Under the pieces are notes generated by a model, which was given only the letters and a program-made list of their open reading frames with translations, made no database searches and was not told the origin of the DNA. A DNA stretch of 64,000 nucleotides. Origin: Selaginella moellendorffii. Its lineage: Eukaryota > Streptophyta > Lycopodiopsida > Selaginellales > Selaginellaceae. The DNA is taken from positions 410,788-474,787 of the forward strand of contig NW_003314371.1 in the NCBI RefSeq assembly GCF_000143415.4, written 5' to 3'. Below are positions 1 to 13,900 of this stretch, piece by piece. A program made the position numbers and the translations under genes. Position 1 is the first letter of the stretch. The number at the start of each line of letters is the position of its first letter.

Positions 1-19
1 CCCCCCCCCCCCCCCCCCC
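1..19. repeat. Poly-C tract at window edge
   Basis: The window opens with 19 consecutive C residues, then a short C/T-rich stretch. It is a simple homopolymer and may be length-unstable or assembly-limited. Confidence 0.9.
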
Positions 20-59
20 TCCCCTCTGGGAGACACACGCTTTGGGCTTTCACCCCTCG

Positions 60-400
60 ATCTATATTAGTACTCAGACTTGGTCTCGGACTCGAGTTCA
101 GACCCAACCTCAAACTTAATTTCCCACTCGATCTCGAACTCGACCTCGGACTCGATCTCGGACTTGACCTTGGACTCAACTTCGGGGACTCAGTCTCAGA
201 CCCGATCTCGGATCTCAGACTTTGTCTCAAACTCGGTCTCGAACTAGGTCTCGAACTCAGTCTCGAACTCGGTCTCGAACTCGGTCTCGAACTAGGTCTT
301 GAACTCGGTTTCGGAGTCGGCCTTGGACTCGATCCCAGACTTTATCTCGAACTCGGTCTTAAAGTCGGTTTTGGACTCAATTTCAAACTTGGTCCCATCC
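60..400. repeat. 12-bp minisatellite (CTCGAACTCGGT-type)
   Basis: Imperfect tandem copies of a 12-bp unit close to ctcgaactcggt (itself two related hexamers) fill about 340 bp. The middle copies at 220-310 are nearly identical and the edges are more diverged. No gene was recognised in it. Confidence 0.8.
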
Positions 401-402
401 AA

Positions 403-760
403 TGAACTCTTTATCATTTTGGTTGTGCATTTGGGGATCCTTTAGCCTATGACACCTTAGGGAGTTAGTTCCTTACACTAGTACTTCTACATGCTACAAG
501 ACATAATAAACTCCACATGAACAAATGTTATTAAAAATAACATTAAATGCATTAAATCCAAAATAAAATAAACAATAACTTATTCTATTATTAGTAGGGA
601 TAAATTTGTAACTTCAAAGATTTACATTTCACTATTTCCTTAGCTTTTTAACAACATTGTGATACAACAACAGAATGATTTGATGATGGTATCAATAAAT
701 GCAGGAATGCGAAAGATAGAGTATCATAAAAACTGAATCATAATACTAATTATCATAATC
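403..760. other. AT-rich spacer, nothing recognised
   Basis: Low-complexity AT-rich sequence between the minisatellite and the next open frame. I see no gene, repeat pair or RNA in it. Confidence 0.5.
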
Positions 761-762
761 AG

Positions 763-1110
763 ATGCACCATTCTAGGGTTCACTTTCTAGGATACAGATG
801 TGCATATTTAGCAATGATGGTAACGATTGTGCAAGCCAACAATGGCACAGGGGTGATCAAGGTACGATTTCCTCTAGCGGGGCTGCCAATAGAGAAGATC
901 TACAAGCAGTCGAAGAGGTATGGGCTTCACAGTGCCCTTGAAGTGGATGGGGTTTTTGTCAATGACGACGATACAGTGTTTGCTGAAGATCGCCTCGTGT
1001 ACATTCCCCAACTGAGTGCAGCTCAAGCAGAAGGTATGAGCACATGCCATACCTTAAACAGTGAGTGCAGGATTTTGCAGGTATTGTGTCTACTTCTCAT
1101 CACTAGATAA
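763..1110 (+). CDS. Hypothetical open frame, possibly a gene fragment
   Basis: An ATG-initiated frame of 115 codons. The middle (about residues 28-90) has balanced, charged composition and looks more protein-like than its AT-rich surroundings. I do not recognise a family, signal peptide or domain. The ends are low-complexity and hydrophobic, so only the middle may be an exon of a decayed gene. A second frame at 1111-1392 is strongly hydrophobic and probably spurious. No promoter or splice context supports expression. Confidence 0.2.
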   Translation: MHHSRVHFLGYRCAYLAMMVTIVQANNGTGVIKVRFPLAGLPIEKIYKQSKRYGLHSALEVDGVFVNDDDTVFAEDRLVYIPQLSAAQAEGMSTCHTLNSECRILQVLCLLLITR

Positions 1111-1407
1111 ATGGTTGATTTCATATTTATCCTCTTTCTTTTGTTCTACTTGTGTGGGTTCTGTAGTCTGGCTATAGTGTGCTATGTTCTTTTGACATGC
1201 TATGGGTGTCCGGCATGGTCATGCTTGGATCTGGCTCCTTGTTTGAGGTACTTGCTATGGCTATTGTCTTCTGTTGGTACTCAACTGGTTGTCGTCCCCA
1301 TCCCTGGTAGCCTTGTGCCTTGGATCTTTATTTCGATTTGTGTTATGGCTATGGTGGTGTGCAAGGTGATCACTGCCGATGATCCTAAATGAGAGGGTCC
1401 AGGTAAG

Positions 1408-2250
1408 GTCCACCTGGAGAGGAATGAAACAGGAGGCATAGGAATCCTCTATTTTCTTTTATCTCTTATTGCTAGTTCCTGAGGAGATCCAGCTTGAAGG
1501 GTCAAAAAGAAAAGGAATGAATGAGTTGTGGGTTGGCTGCCTTTACAGGCCCGCAAAAAATAGTGAAAGTAAATCAAAATGCCCAGTGAAGGGATCTATT
1601 GTAGCACCATGGCTCATGTGTATATTACATTACAGACTCTTTATAAATTTCATTAGGGGCCACACTGAAAGACAAAAGAGAGAAAAAAAAGTTGGTGCAC
1701 CATCATGCAAGTGACTTATCCAATTTTTTTTTTTCTTACCTCATGTGCAACAAGAGATCACAAAATGGTCCTATTGTATCACCTAACAACCGAACAAGAT
1801 GCCCAGTATCCCTCCTTTCAATTCCATACTCTATATCATATCAATTCCCGGGAGAATTTGGTAAAGTTGTGCGTTCCGAAGTTGGTGTAGGGTTCTTCGT
1901 AGAGCCATGATTATAACAACGTTGTCTCATGCACAAGCTCTGCCACCTTTCATGCCAGGACATGTAAAGGAATTGCACATGTTTTGGCTCTGCAGCGGAG
2001 CAGCATTTGCGTTTCAGTAGGGAGACCGTTTCGCAGCACATTAAATCTGTCTAGCCGAGCACAAAGTAACAGAAAAGAGAGCGAGAGTTATGAGGGCCCA
2101 TCGTGAGTTTGGGAGAGTTAACTTTCTCAATCAGAAGCTCTTGGATAATTTGTCTTGCACTAGCCAGAGGCTCTGGGATAGGATTTGGGATTCCATGACA
2201 ATTGCGGAAGTTGAATATTTTCTTGCAAAATGTTCCTGCTCCCATTAGGG
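1408..2250 (-). pseudogene. Decayed copy of an alpha-expansin 5' region
   Basis: This stretch aligns with 3838-4940, the intron-1 edge, leader and promoter of the intact expansin at 3158-4037. Shared landmarks are the gagaggaatgaaac edge of intron 1, the agttgtgggt block, the aaatcaaaatgcccagtga block, the tgcacatgttttggctctgc block and the gagaccgtttcgcagc block. The copy jumps directly from intron 1 to the leader, so coding exon 1 is deleted. The position matching the TATA box at 4200-4206 reads TGTAAAG at 1541-1547 on the minus strand. No expansin coding sequence remains, so this is a promoter relic rather than a gene. Confidence 0.75.
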
Positions 2251-3157
2251 ATGGAAATCCCCCATCCTCTAGTTGCTCTGATCGCTATCTAACAGGTGAT
2301 AAACTAGTTACAGATAAAATTTAATTTATAATGATGTTTTTTTTCTTGGGAAGTCAAAATAGCATGAAATTAGTTGGCCGATGAGAGGCATTTGGGAACT
2401 AGTACACAAAAGTAAGGCAGCTGCCCGAGGTGGTTGATGGTCATGAGATTGTAAATGAGATCCATGGAGAGGCTGAAGCTTCAAATGGGAGGAGCTTTAT
2501 GATATACCAATGAAAAATCAGATTAATTTCCTGGATGTCAATTTCGAAACCTTTTAGCCATTCCTTCCTCCACAGCCACACTTTGGTCTTTGGTTGGGAG
2601 GCTCCTATATTTACATGGTCATGGAAAAATTATTCAACATCATATAAAGGTTTTTTTTAATGTGATGAAGCCAATTTCATGGGATAAATGAGGTTTTTGA
2701 AAAAACAATCTATGGAGAAGGATATTGTTGGTAAAATAGATGTTTTTGTAGGAAGTATGTTTAAAACATGTTAGAAAGAAGTTTATTGTGAGAAGTAAAT
2801 AGTATTTTTATATTAATTTGATGCATGACCATTTGTAATTATTTTATTTTCTTGTAAAATAAAAATATGACAAAGTAGAAATATGCAAAGTTAATATAAA
2901 CTAAATTAATATTTGGAATAATATTTTATTTGTAAAAATTAAATTCACTTTTAAAACATTATATTTTGATTTAAAAACAGCATATACATGGAATCTTCTC
3001 CGAAAGCCGCGGAAGCAAAAGAATGGGGTGATTCCCGCCATAGCCCACCTCCTGTGTTTTCCTTTCCACGCTCGGCTCTACAGGAAAATCGCACAAACCG
3101 TATAAGCTCCCTCTCTCACTCGCTCGCTCCATCGATTGATCGATCGAGATAAGAGGT
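2251..3157. other. Intergenic, AT-rich in the second half
   Basis: No coding frame of note. About 2640-2990 is strongly AT-rich. The last 150 bp or so is the likely 3' UTR of the minus-strand expansin. Confidence 0.5.
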
Positions 3158-4037
3158 TTAGAACTGGCCACCACTGTAGGCTCTACCAAATTGCCAGTTC
3201 GCCGGCGCGACGTTGAGCGAGGTGACCTTGCGGCCATCGCTGCCGGTGACCCTAAACGAGAGGCTCTGACCGCCAAGGTTGCCCCCGATCATCCAGTTCT
3301 GGCCCCAATTCCTTGCCATGGGCATCCAATTGGTGTTTGAGCCTTTGATTTCCACGCCCACGACATCGCCGCTGCCGCCTACATTCTCGATCAGCACCAG
3401 ATTGAAGAAGGTATGCCCATTGATCGTGTAGTGGATGGCACCTTGCCTTTGGCACGGCACTCTAGATCATCACAGCACATCACACGCGATTTTAGGAGGG
3501 GCTCTTCTTGCGATGGATCGATTATCTGTCTCGCTTACCTGCGGTACTGGAGGAGGACGTGACCATAGGGAATGCTGGCGATCTGGGAGAAGGCCGGCTG
3601 GGAGAGATCAAAGTGCTGCTTGGGCGGATCGCACCAGCCGCCATTGCTCCCCGGAGGACAGAGATTGGTAGCGGTGACGACGGTGGAAGGATTTCTCGGG
3701 AGACATCCCGTGCCCGCGCAGCGAATCTCATAGCAAGCGCCGCAAATGTCGCCGCCCTCGAAGAGCGGGGTGCTGAGGGCAGTGGTGATGTAGCCATAGC
3801 CGGCGCTCAGCTGGTTTCCATAGCCGCAAGCTCCATCTGGAGAGGAATGAAACCGGGGGCGTGGTAAGAACAGGGGAATTGAATTCTCTGTTTCTTTTAT
3901 CGCTTACTGTTAGTTCCCGAGGCATCGCTTCCTCCATAGTACGTCGCGTGAGCATCTAGCCATCCTCCATCGCCGCGAGCTCCTGGCATTGCCGCGATGA
4001 GAGCTAGCAAAATCCAAGCAGTGGCAAGCGCCGCCAT
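3158..4037 (-). CDS. Alpha-expansin (copy 1)
   Basis: Secreted wall-loosening protein of the alpha-expansin family, which acts non-hydrolytically on cellulose-xyloglucan contacts. Exons on the minus strand are 4037-3908, 3836-3539 and 3461-3158, with GT/AG introns, giving 243 aa. Residues 1-22 or so form a signal peptide. The GH45-like domain follows, with [13 protein letters not shown], the cysteine-rich GACGYGN region and the HFD motif. The C-terminal carbohydrate-binding-like domain holds [22 protein letters not shown] and APANWQFG. The start is the only ATG that precedes the signal peptide in frame. It is divergent from the expansin at 5634, with about 1.6 kb between starts. Length and intron positions match its two paralogues here. 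Confidence 0.93.
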
Positions 4038-4199
4038 GGATTCAAATGTGTTTAAAACAGAGCTTCCAAAGCTAGAAGATTGATCGATCGAGAGTGGAAG
4101 ATCTGGTCAAGGCCTAGAGATTGGAGAAGATCCAACTGACGGATCAGAAGAAAAGAGAAAGAAAAGGAATGGAATGAGTTGTGGGTGAGAGTTGGCTGC

Positions 4200-4206
4200 T
4201 TTTATA
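4200..4206 (-). promoter_or_regulatory. TATA box of expansin copy 1
   Basis: TATAAAA reads on the minus strand, about 165 nt upstream of the ATG at 4037. It lies within the block duplicated at 1408-2250, where the matching site is mutated. Confidence 0.6.
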
Positions 4207-5482
4207 GGCCCGGGAAAGATAGTGAAAACAAATCAAAATGCCCAGTGAGGGGATCTATTGTAGCTCATGTGGGACTACTGTATGAAAGGAAAAAGAGAGA
4301 AAAAAAAGTTGGTGCACCAACATGCAAGTGACTTATCCATTTTTTTTCTTTTTTTTTCTTTTCAACGAGCTTCCCCATGTGCAATAAGAGATCACAAAAT
4401 GGCCTTATCATATCAACGAACAACCGAACAAGATGCCTAGTATCCCTCCTTTGGATTCCTTAAGATTTACACTCTATATCATATCAGAAGTTGGTACAGT
4501 TGATATATATTTGTATGCTACAAAGAAGGGTTCCTCCCACAGCCATGATTATAACAACGGTAGCTCTGCCACCATTTTACTTGGGTGTCAGGCCATGTAA
4601 AAGAGTGAGGAATTGCACATGTTTTGGCTCTGCAGCGGCGCAGCGGTTGCATTTCGGTAGGGAGACCGTTTCGCAGCGCATTGAATCTGTCTAGCCGAGC
4701 ACAAAGTGACAGAAAAGAGAGTTCTGGGGCCCCATTCTGAGACCGGGAAACTGGGTCAGTCACAGAGTTTCCAATTGGAGCGTTAACTTTTTTTAGTTCT
4801 CAATCAATTTCTGACACAAAGTCTAGAGAGCGATCGAAGAGAGAAGCTTTGAATCTTGGATAGGAGTGGGCATTTCGTCGGTGGCCATGACATTTGCTGT
4901 CTGACGTTTGATGAATCTTTTCCTGCAACATGGTCTCCAACCCGAAAGCTTGTGGGGAATTGGAAGACACCCTTTGGAATCCGAGGGCTTTGAAGTTTGT
5001 GTGGCCGGTTTGGTGTGCAGTGGGGTGGTTTGTTGATTCTGTTTTCATGGGTACCAGACGTGTCTGTAGCGCATTTGACAAACTTGCAAAACAGCAAACA
5101 GAAGGTGAGTGCGACGGAAAAGAGAGAGAGAGAGAGAAAAAAAAAAGAACCAGAAAGCGATCACATGTGCTATCACATGGATGAGGTATGACCAATTTTT
5201 TATGCAAATTTCATGAAATCCCCGGAATCGAATCGTTGGAGAGTTAACGAGGCGAAGAATCATGTGGTGAGTTTGGTCAATCCCATGTGTTCGCTGCACT
5301 AACTGGTGGTGTTTTTTCAACAGCCCACCAGCAGCTGCACAGTGCTGCACGCCGCACTGCATTGCTCTGCACAGTGTTGTTGTCACAAACCACGAACTTT
5401 TTCTTTTCTTTTTTTTTTTCTGATCACCCATGTTCAATGAATATATAGCAACAACCATACTGCCTTTAAGTGCCTCTTTGAC
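4207..5482. promoter_or_regulatory. Bidirectional spacer between two expansins
   Basis: About 1.3 kb between the divergent expansins. The left 730 bp is the source of the decayed duplicate at 1408-2250. Poly-T/poly-A runs occur at about 4340-4370 and 5399-5421, and a GA-rich run at 5121-5147. No credible ORF was found. Confidence 0.6.
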
Positions 5483-5489
5483 TATATAA
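5483..5489 (+). promoter_or_regulatory. TATA box of expansin copy 2
   Basis: TATATAA sits about 145 nt upstream of the expansin ATG at 5634 in an otherwise mixed context. A transcription start near 5515 would fit. Confidence 0.6.
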
Positions 5490-5633
5490 GCAAACCACCT
5501 CCAAGCCACCCCAACACCATCAATTCATTCATTGGTTTCCTCCTTTTAACTCTCCTCTTGGGCAGCTCCGGTCACATTCTCTTCTCCCAAGTTTTTTCGT
5601 TGATTCTTTTCGCATACACATTTTTCCAAAGGC

Positions 5634-6584
5634 ATGACGAACAAGTGGGCTGCTATGATGAAAGTCTGTGCGGTGTTTGCCGCTGCCGCGCTCATGCTCG
5701 TGCGGCGAGTGCATGGAGATGGAGGCTGGCTGGACGGAGCGCACGCAACTTACTACGGAGGGAGCGATGCGTCCGGGACAAACAGTGAGATCCCTTGAAA
5801 ACCTCCCCTGTTCTATTCTCTTCTGGTTTCTCATTCGCATTCTCTTTCCTCTCCTTGCCAGATGGAGCTTGCGGCTATGGAAACCAGCTGAGCGCCGGCT
5901 ACGGCTACATCACCACCGCCCTGAGCACTCCGCTCTTCGAAAACGGCGACATCTGCGGAGCGTGCTTCGAGATCCGGTGCGCCGGTGGCGCGGGATGCCT
6001 GCCGGGCAATCCCTCCACCGTCGTCACCGCCACGAATCTCTGCCCCCCGGGGAGCAACGGCGGCTGGTGCGACCCGCCCAAGCCCCACTTCGACCTCTCC
6101 CAGCCCGCATTCAGCAGGATCGCGAGCATCCCAAATGGCCACGTTCAGCTCCAATACAGGAGGTAAGAGAGAGCGCTCACTCACTGCTTAACTCACTCAC
6201 TCTCACTCAGTTGACTAAATGACTTGAGTCGTTGACTAGTTCACCTTTTGACTTGACGATGACTAAAAGCTTCAATGCAGAGTTGCGTGCGATAGGCAAG
6301 GAGGGATTCGCTTCACGGTCAACGGCCACACCTTCTTCAACCTTGTCCTAGTGGAGAACGTTGGCGGTAGCGGCGACGTGGTGGCAGTGGAGGTGAAGGG
6401 CTCCGCCACCGGGTGGCGGCAAATGCAGAGGAACTGGGGCCAGAACTGGCAAGACATGGGCGACCTTAACGGCCAGGCGCTCTCCTTCCGGGTCACCGGG
6501 ACCGATGGGAAGGTGGTCACGTCCATGAATGTGGCTCCCGCGGACTGGCAGTTTGGCAGAACTTACAGCGGCGGCCAGTTCTGA
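5634..6584 (+). CDS. Alpha-expansin (copy 2)
   Basis: Exons 5634-5784, 5862-6162 and 6281-6584 give 251 aa, the same gene structure as copy 1. A hydrophobic signal peptide (about residues 8-24) precedes [18 protein letters not shown]. The GH45-like domain carries the conserved cysteines, [15 protein letters not shown] and the HFD motif. The C-terminal domain carries [23 protein letters not shown] and WQFGRTYSG. The predicted product is extracellular and acts in wall loosening. It is convergent with the peroxidase at 6809-7996, and only 224 bp separate the two stops. A mutilated second copy of its 3' half lies at 8629-8877, upstream of the second peroxidase. Confidence 0.93.
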
Positions 6585-6808
6585 TCAGCGAGAGATCCAC
6601 GAACACAAATTCCACAGCTCTAGGGAGATTGGAGAAAGCGTGATTTTTGAAGAGGAGGTGACCATACTGGCACCCACTTCGTAGCGAAACCCGATTCTAC
6701 ACATCCCATTTGTATCAAACAAAGCGATCAATGACACGTTGATTTATTTTATCAGCGCTCTTCCAATTCCACGGTTTTGGAAGCCAAACCTTCCACCTTG
6801 TTGATATC

Positions 6809-7996
<1,188 letters not shown>

Positions 7997-8204
7997 AGAG
8001 CTAATGCAAAGCCAAGCTTCTGCAGATATGTATACATATACACATATGCCACACAGGCACACGCAGGCGCCCACCCGAGACTCCAGGGGCCGCTCAAGGA
8101 AGTCTGGTTGCTCTGCGTGGTCGTGAAGACACATACACTATCGGCTGCCAGCTGTGGACCGAATAGAAAATACAGCGTCCTTTGGTACATGAACTTGTCA
8201 GACG

Positions 8205-8628
8205 AGCTTGGCTTTTGCGTTGCTTTCTCGATTGACGAATATTAGTGTGTCTAATGACCTGTCCTTACTCTCAGCTGGGCCAATGGAAAGCTTTTTAGAC
8301 CAGCTATCTCTCTACAATAAAGGGGCCCAGTTGGAGGTGTATACATACTTTGTTCGCGTGCATGTCCACGTCAAAGTGCAACGGGGACAGGGGTGGTGGT
8401 GTGGACATGGGAATTTCGGCGTTACCTTGTTGTCTTTGCTCGCCCACTTATCCATCGCTCCAAGTTCCGTGTCGAGACCTTGTTGTTGGCTTGAATGAAC
8501 GTACGATACGCTTTAGCGTATCGTGTGGGCCGCATTCTTGCTCTTGTAGCCGCAGTCGAGAACTGCGAGGCGTCATCTTGTTGACGGCTTGTACGGTCAT
8601 CCTTTTGCCTTCGTCAACTTCGTTCCCC
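8205..8628. promoter_or_regulatory. Peroxidase A upstream region
   Basis: Promoter and leader side of peroxidase A. It shares blocks with the upstream region of peroxidase B (10390-10880): the gtggaccgaatagaaaat block, an agacgagctt block and a ctttgttc-cgtg block. The duplication therefore included the promoter. Indels and substitutions are frequent, so the promoters have diverged more than the exons. Confidence 0.55.
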
Positions 8629-8877
8629 CATGAATCTCTGTCCCCCGGGGAGGGCGGCTGGTGCGAGCCCCACCAGCAGGATCGCGATCATCCCAAACGC
8701 CACGCATCCACACAATTTAATCAATAATGTCGTTGGGTGAAGGGCCACACCTGCTTCAACCCTGGCGGCAGCGGCGACCTGGTGGCGGTCGAGGTGAGGT
8801 GGCCATTGGTCATGTCCTTGAACGTTGCGGACTGGCAGTTTGGGAGAACTTACAGCGGTGGCCAGACCACGCTCTAG
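8629..8877 (+). pseudogene. Expansin pseudogene fragment
   Basis: Collapsed copy of the 3' half of an alpha-expansin. The piece at 8631-8710 matches exon 2 of copy 2 around NLCPPG and GGWC, with a deletion removing the HFD segment. The piece at 8738-8875 matches exon 3 around GHTCFN, GGSGDLVAVEV and [15 protein letters not shown], again with internal deletions. Frames do not connect and no start or exon 1 is present. It sits directly upstream of peroxidase B exactly as intact copy 2 sits beside peroxidase A, so it records a duplicated expansin-peroxidase unit. Confidence 0.85.
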
Positions 8878-9035
8878 AGAGTGATTTTTGAAGAGGATCG
8901 AACCCCGATTCTATCCGTATGAAATATTTTCACAGTTTACAATTGTTCCAAAGTGAACCAGTGACACATTGATTTATTTTTCCATCGCTCTTCCAATTGG
9001 CCAAGACAAACCGTCCACCCTTGTTGATTGATATC

Positions 9036-10230
<1,195 letters not shown>

Positions 10231-10273
10231 AAGAGCGGAACTGCGAATGATGAAAAACCAAGCTTTCTGAGGA

Positions 10274-10280
10274 CATATAT
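10274..10280 (-). promoter_or_regulatory. Candidate TATA box, peroxidase B
   Basis: A TATATA-type motif about 45-50 nt upstream of the ATG at 10230. The matching region of copy A has a tatatgtata stretch instead. Confidence 0.4.
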
Positions 10281-10915
10281 ACGCCACGCACCAGACACAT
10301 GCCAGCGGCCACCCAAGACTTTAAGTCCAGTTTGACAACTATGGGGGCTGCTTGAGGAACTCTGCTTGGTTTGCGTGGTCATGGTGGACGTGGGAGCCAC
10401 ACAAACAGTCGGCTGCCAACAGTGGACCGAATAGAAAATGAATTTGCTGCAGCCTTTTTTGATAATTGTGAACTGGTAAGACGAGCTTCGGCTTTCATTT
10501 GCGTTTGTTCTTGGACTGATTTGCCTGATGACTTGTCCTTCTTAGCCTCGTAGAGCCATGTAATCTTCACACCGACACGCCAAGTCTGTACAGCCAAAGA
10601 TTTATCTTTTAGGATAGGCATATGGTACTGTACGATACCGCGAAGATGTTGAGGAAAGTTCAGCTAGTGAGGTGTAGTCACTCTAGGCAAAAGAACGCTT
10701 TTAAAGCGAGCTGGGCCGGTAGCAGCTTTTTAAACTAGCTGCCTCGCCACTGGATGGTGTTCTTGTCAATCACTTCGGCTAAGATGCTTACTTACTTTCG
10801 CTTTGTTCACGTGCGTGTCCTCGTCAATGAAGGGCAACTGAGTGCTGAGCTTGTGGTCGAAAGTATTGCCCGTGCTATTCATGCGACCGATATAATAGCT
10901 CGAAGAGAATCAAAA
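10281..10915. other. Spacer upstream of peroxidase B
   Basis: Promoter-side sequence of peroxidase B, homologous in blocks to 8150-8400, running into the 3' end of the ABCC gene. No further gene was seen. Confidence 0.5.
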
Positions 10916-13900
10916 TCATTCAAGGGATGAATTCGACCAGTACTCTGCTACTAATCGGCAAAACAGGGAGGATTTGTTCCCCAACAGTTTTGCAGGTCTG
11001 TCGAACTCCATCAGCAATCCTGAAAAGATTCACTCAGAGGTGTAAGTATTATCGCCCCGATGGGTTCTGCGTACCATCTTCAAGCGCCAGAACCATGTCG
11101 CTACTAATCACAGTTGGGATTCTGTGAGCGACTGTGATCGTTGTGCATTTGCCAAACTCGTCTCCGAGCACTTTTTGGAGAACTGCGTCGGTGGTATTGT
11201 CGATGGACGCCGTTGCCTCGTCAAGCACCAGGATCTGGCTGCGCTTTAAAAGCGTACGAGCCAAGCAAAACAATTGTCTCTCTCCCACGCTCCAGTTCTC
11301 GCCGTCGTCTCCAACTATGAAAATGTAGCTGTCACTCTCGGCTTCAAACTAAAGAGAGCCTTACCAAAGGACTCCAGCTTGAGATTTTTCTCTCTCACAC
11401 TTTCTCCAAGTTGGCATTTATCCAAGGCCTGCAACATACAACAACAGTCGTAAAGAAAACGATGAAATAAAATCGATCGACCTCCCAAATCTTTTGATCA
11501 GTGTACTTGGAAAACGGATCCAGGTTGAAGCGGACGGTGCCACGAAACAATGTTGGTTCTTGAGGGATTATACTCAGCCTAGATCTCAAGGCTGTAACGC
11601 CAATGGTCATAATATCAACTCCATCTATAAGTATTCGTCCACCGGCTGGATCAATAATGCGAAAGAGCGCACTAATGAGAGTAGTCTTTCCGCTGCCAGT
11701 CCGTCCTACGACTCCGACTTTCTGACCACTTTCAAAAGTACACGTGATGCCACGAAGCACGAGAGGTGCGTCTGCACTGTATCTAATCTGGAAAACAGGT
11801 ATGGTGGAAAAAGAACTATAATGAAAGTGAAATACCTGGAGGTTGTGAAGCTCTACTTTCCCCTCACTTGGCCAAGACGGCCAGAGTCCAGTTTTAGAGG
11901 AAGTTTCAACAGGTAAAGATAAGTACTGCTTAATTCGTTCGACCGAAATAATCATGTTAGCCAGGTTGCACTGGTTTTGCACGCTCGCAACCTGAGAATT
12001 GTTTAAAGACAGACCGTAAGAAAGTACAAGCCCAACAAATCCTGGGAGTAAAGAAAAGAGATCAGTCAATTCACGAACACGAACGATCGTACCGCTCACC
12101 AGGAGAAATTGTACCAGGGGGCAAAATAACCATAATCAACGCGGAGGAGCAAAGAACAGCAGACCACAGCGACTCCAGCCTTTGAATAAGCCACTCTCTT
12201 GCAGCAAAATTGTGGAAGAAAGGACTCGTATTAGTGTCAATCATATCCAGAATCTTCCTCGTGAAATCCTCCTGCTTGCGGAAAGCTCTTATTGTAGTAG
12301 CACCTGATATAGCTTCTCCGAAGTAGTTCAAAATCGGTGCCTTTGTAGTTCCGTTGATTCTCATCAGCTCACGAGCAGATGCCAAGTTATAAACCTGGCC
12401 TTGACACAAGATTTAAACAGTCAGTTCTCAGAAACCAAATGCTCTGTTACCACCTGTAAGAGTCTGTTGATGTACATCATGGGGACAACGATCACCAGAA
12501 TCTGCCATGTTACAGAAGATGTCATTCCCAAGTTAGCTAAAGCACTCAGGAAGGCCGAGATTGAAAACCCAAAGGAAAACGGAATATCGAGGTCCAAGAT
12601 GCTCAAGTCCACTGAGAGCTGGCAAGTCGAAGTTAGTTTAAGTAGTGAACAGGAAGAAACCATTACCCGACTTAGTATTCGGCCGCTTGGTGTGGAATCG
12701 AAAAAAGACATTGGTGCTGAGAATAAAGAATCCATTGTGCTGTTGAAGAACGACCTCGATGCTGCCAGTCCCATAATAACAATGAGAACCGATCGAATGA
12801 AGAGGAAAGCTCCCGTTGTCAACCCAATTGCAGAATACACACCTATGAGTTTTCCTGTATTTGTCTCTGAACTTTCAACCTCAGAAGCCATCCACCAGTT
12901 AGAAGCCATCTGACCCGAGAGAAAGACAATGTATGAAAGTGTGGATAGCCCGTAGTAAAAGAATCCGTTGGCTTGCTTCATGTAGTCCAAGTAGGCAGCA
13001 TTACCAGATTCTTTCTTCTCGTCCTTGGTTAGCTGATTAAACTTCGAAGCTTCAGGTGTGCAATCTTCACCTTTCCGATGCTGAAGACCCGTCTTCTTCG
13101 ATACGGTTGTCGTGCCTCTCGCGTCCAAAGAGGACATTACATCCTTGTGTGCCATCACGAGATCCCGAAACACGGCGCCTCGCGCAAGAAGGTCATCATA
13201 ATTTCCAAACTCCAAAACTTCTCCATTCTGCATCACCTGCATGAGCCATCAAGCGATGATAATCGCGGAAAGCACAAGTACAACACTCACCAAGATGGCA
13301 TCAAACTTTTGAAGAAACTCGACCTGGTGCGTCACAAGGATGACAGTCTTCTGAGACAGAACTCCAAGAATACAGTTCTGCAGAGCATCACAAGTAAGAA
13401 TTGAAAAGCTGTACAAGGTCAAGTACCTTGAAAAGCGAAGATCCGGTTTGTGCATCCACGGCACTAAACGGATCGTCCAAGAGGTAAACAGACGCGTCTT
13501 GATAAACTGCACGAGCAAGTTGAATGCGTTGCTTCTGCCCGCCGCTCAAGTTAAGTCCCCCCTCTCCGATCTCAGTCAAGTCACCGAAAGGAAAGCTTTC
13601 TATGTCCTTGTCCAATTCGCAAGCTTTCAGAGCCATAGCATAGCGATTATTGTCCATATCCATGCCAAATAAAACGTTGTCCCTGACTGTTCCAGATTGT
13701 ACCCATGCTACCTGAGCCACGTACGCTATACTACCAGAGACTTTAACCTGCAAGTGAAAGGAGAAACATTCAAAGGCATTAGTATAAGTATTTTTTTCTT
13801 CTAATTGTTGTACCTTTCCGTGTAGCAGGGGAACTTCTCCTAGGATAGAGAGAAGTAATGTCGACTTCCCAGAGCCAACCTCACCGCACACTGCCACCCG

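Noticed and set aside
60-400. Minisatellite considered as a CRISPR-like array or telomeric repeat
   Set aside because: Units are contiguous with no spacers, and the sequence is not a telomere repeat; the host is a eukaryote.
1111-1392. 93-codon hydrophobic frame
   Set aside because: Composition follows T-rich DNA; no conserved pattern, and it abuts the expansin promoter relic.
11049-11288. ABCC ending at the TAA after exon 10 (TQNPSGR tail)
   Set aside because: A GT donor at 11074 joins an exon at 11019-10916 that restores the usual EFDRPAKLL and FxxLVAEY ending of ABCC proteins.
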